A DNA stretch of 7,634 bases from Methanobacteriota archaeon. GTDB lineage: Archaea > Thermoplasmatota > Thermoplasmata > RBG-16-68-12. Where the stretch lies: contig VBMM01000013.1 of assembly GCA_005878415.1 (NCBI GenBank), positions 1-7,634 on the forward strand, in the 5' to 3' direction. The notes under the pieces were generated by a model, which worked only from the letters and a program-made list of their open reading frames with translations, searched no databases and was not told the DNA's origin. Made by a program: the position numbers and the translations under genes. Numbering within the stretch: position 1 is the stretch's first letter; each line of letters begins with the position of its first letter. Shown piece after piece: positions 6,904 to 7,634 of this stretch.

Positions 6904-7038
6904 CTAGTCATCGTTGATGACGACAAACGTCCTCCGGAATATATCTGTTAGCGGGTCCGATGCGTCTTCGTAAGTTGGGCTTAGACCCGCCGAGGTGATC
7001 CTATCGTGCCAGGCGATCGTGGGACGTCGAGTCATCAT
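6904..7038 (-). CDS. Small ORF (44 aa), coupled to the TPR-AAA+ gene
   Basis: The minus strand reads ATG ATG ACT from 7038 and runs 44 codons to TAG at 6904. GGAGGG (7045-7050) lies 6 nt before the ATG, one of the two best SD sequences in the window. The next gene's ATG follows after three bases, with no SD of its own. The peptide starts MMTRRPTIAWHDRI and ends FRRTFVVINDD; it is soluble, with a mixed-charge middle rich in Asp/Ser/Pro, and has no motif I recognise. It could be a real small protein partner of the ATPase, a translated leader that drives expression of the large gene, or the remnant of a longer gene. The strong SD and the 3-nt spacing are the arguments that it is translated. Confidence 0.55.
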   Translation of the reverse strand: MMTRRPTIAWHDRITSAGLSPTYEDASDPLTDIFRRTFVVINDD

Positions 7039-7044
7039 AGGGTT

Positions 7045-7050
7045 CCCTCC
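7045..7050 (-). promoter_or_regulatory. Strong Shine-Dalgarno of the small ORF / ATPase unit
   Basis: On the minus strand GGAGGG (extended AGGAGGG) stands 6 nt before the paired ATG ATG at 7038-7033. It is the only good SD for the two-gene unit, which implies that ribosomes load here and pass on to the 771-residue gene. No convincing TATA box is visible upstream, in 7053-7120. Confidence 0.6.
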
Positions 7051-7090
7051 TGGGGCCCGCGGCCTTAGACGGGAGCATCATCGAGACCTG

Positions 7091-7110
7091 TGCCAAGCGT
7101 ACCGCTGGCA
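7091..7110. repeat. Imperfect hairpin between tRNA-like scar and small ORF
   Basis: TGCC-A-AGCG, TAC, CGCTGGCA forms 8 base pairs with a single bulged A and a 3-nt loop. It sits between the tRNA-like fragment and the SD of the small ORF. It has no T tract. It may be a leader structure or part of an attachment-site arm; nothing distinguishes these. Confidence 0.3.
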
Positions 7111-7120
7111 AGGAGTGAAC

Positions 7121-7143
7121 CGGGCCCGCTCGGATTCGAACCC
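7121..7143 (-). repeat. tRNA 3'-end-like fragment, possible attachment-site (att) scar
   Basis: Read on the minus strand, this segment has a T-loop TTCGAAT (7134-7140), the 3' T-stem CCGAG (7129-7133) and a 3' acceptor half CGGGCCC (7122-7128) plus one base, in the exact order and lengths of a tRNA 3' end. The 5' T-stem strand is imperfect, and no matching 5' acceptor GGGCCCG, D-arm or anticodon arm lies upstream, where the toxin gene sits instead. It is therefore not an intact tRNA gene. Tyrosine integrases often target tRNA 3' ends and leave such a copy at the far end of an integrated element. If so, the element lies on the toxin-antitoxin side (above 7143) and older chromosome below 7121. 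Confidence 0.4.
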
Positions 7144-7146
7144 AAG

Positions 7147-7494
7147 CTACCGCTTGTGCCCACGGAACCACCCATCGTAGGTCCGGTGATCCACGATTTC
7201 GACGACCTCGATGTATCGCTCGTCGCGATCGCGCACGATCGTGTAGAGGAGTCGCCAGAACGAGGGCAGGTCTTGCACGAACAGGTTCTCCAGTTCATGC
7301 CTAGCCCTCAGGGCCTTCGGGATCCGGTCTCGTTTCACGAACTCGCCATGAAGGCAGTCCGCCAAGAGAATTGGCTTGAGGGCGCGAATCCTGCGCACGA
7401 TGGATGCTGAGTTCGGGTCCGAACCCGTCTGCAGATCCTCGAGTGACTTCGCTGCCGAGGACGACAAGACGATGTTCTTGGCCCGCAGGCCCAT
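7147..7494 (-). CDS. RelE/ParE-like toxin of a type II toxin-antitoxin system
   Basis: This 115-residue protein has the size and layout of RelE/ParE toxins: an N-terminal helical region (12-40), then HGEFVKRDRIPKAL (49-62), the core strand LFVQDLPSFWRLLYTIV (71-87) and a final strand VVEIVDHRTYDGWF (97-110). The hydrophobic WRLLYTI strand followed by an acidic/His-rich VEIVDHR segment is typical of archaeal members annotated as RelE-family. RelE toxins usually cleave mRNA on the ribosome, while ParE toxins attack gyrase. The sequence does not settle which applies, though RelE-type mRNA interference is the more likely reading in archaea. Its ATG overlaps the antitoxin stop by one base (TAATG), so it is translationally coupled and co-transcribed. 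The stop codon directly abuts the tRNA-like fragment at 7121-7143. Confidence 0.75.
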   Translation of the reverse strand: MGLRAKNIVLSSSAAKSLEDLQTGSDPNSASIVRRIRALKPILLADCLHGEFVKRDRIPKALRARHELENLFVQDLPSFWRLLYTIVRDRDERYIEVVEIVDHRTYDGWFRGHKR

Positions 7495-7634
7495 TACAGC
7501 CTTGGCCCCTTGTGAATTGCCTCGAGGAGTTCCTGCGAGGCCTCTGGCACCCAGATCAGGCCCTTGCTTCCTTCGGCGATCATGCCTTGGTCACCGAGAA
7601 AGTTCACTGCGGCATTCAGGCTCTGGCGGGTTGT
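7494..7634 (-). CDS. Probable antitoxin, C-terminal 46 residues (truncated by window edge)
   Basis: The minus strand is open from the window edge at 7634 to a TAA at 7494-7496, which shares its last A with the toxin ATG. The visible part reads like a winged-helix end: a helix RQSLNAAVNFLGDQGMI, a short wing EGSKGLIWVP and a closing helix ASQELLEAIHKG. This is consistent with a DNA-binding antitoxin that both neutralises the toxin and represses the operon; the wHTH reading is inference from the pattern. Antitoxin-before-toxin order with a one-base overlap is the standard arrangement. The start and promoter lie beyond the window. Confidence 0.6.
   Translation of the reverse strand, partial: TTRQSLNAAVNFLGDQGMIAEGSKGLIWVPEASQELLEAIHKGPRL

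Noticed and set aside
7060..7200. Complete tRNA gene on the minus strand
   Set aside because: Only the T-loop, 3' T-stem and 3' acceptor half are present. The 5' T-stem pairs only with an 8-nt loop, and no D-arm, anticodon arm or matching 5' acceptor exists upstream, where the toxin gene lies.
1..7634. CRISPR array, rRNA, transposase or insertion sequence
   Set aside because: I saw no regularly spaced repeats, no rRNA-like conserved stretches and no transposase motifs or terminal inverted repeats on either strand.

Overview
The window looks archaeal. The best marker is the truncated gene at the left edge (1-306, minus strand). It has the P-loop, NLDPG and Gly-Pro-Asn signature of GPN-loop GTPases, a family of archaea and eukaryotes. 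Archaeal-style gene starts fit this: some genes lack a Shine-Dalgarno (SD) sequence, while others carry a perfect GGAGG. The high GC content and a very long, membrane-tethered family-5 solute-binding protein suggest a soil or sediment Thermoplasmatota-like euryarchaeon. That lineage is inference from memory, not shown by the sequence.

Layout, left to right. (1) 1-306, minus: N-terminal 102 residues of a GPN-loop GTPase, cut by the window edge. (2) 447-3212, minus: a 921-residue exported solute-binding protein. Its two halves appear in swapped (circularly permuted) order relative to ordinary SBP_bac_5 proteins, followed by a beta-rich domain, a coiled coil and a C-terminal membrane helix. (3) 3213-3395: a short divergent control region with a perfect inverted repeat and a TATA-like box. 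(4) 3396-3773 and 3965-4450, plus: two different DUF1801 (YdhG-like) proteins in tandem, separated by a strong GC-rich stem-loop. (5) 4451-4584: convergent gap. (6) 4585-7038, minus: a two-gene unit of a 44-codon ORF with a strong SD, then 3 nt later a 771-residue protein joining a TolB/FlgO-like domain, a TPR array and a C-terminal AAA+ ATPase. (7) 7121-7143: the 3' end of a tRNA-like sequence without its 5' part, directly after the stop codon of the next gene. (8) 7147-7634, minus: a type II toxin-antitoxin pair with a RelE/ParE-like toxin and the end of its antitoxin, overlapping by one base (TAATG).

How they fit together. Left of about 4.5 kb the genes look like chromosomal housekeeping, nutrient uptake and small accessory proteins. 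Right of that, the content is accessory: a multidomain TPR-AAA+ protein of lower GC in its ATPase half, a small partner ORF, a possible attachment-site scar and a toxin-antitoxin module. The most unusual item is the TolB/FlgO-TPR-AAA+ fusion with its coupled micro-ORF. It could be a signal-responsive or defence-type ATPase, but no function is demonstrated by sequence alone.
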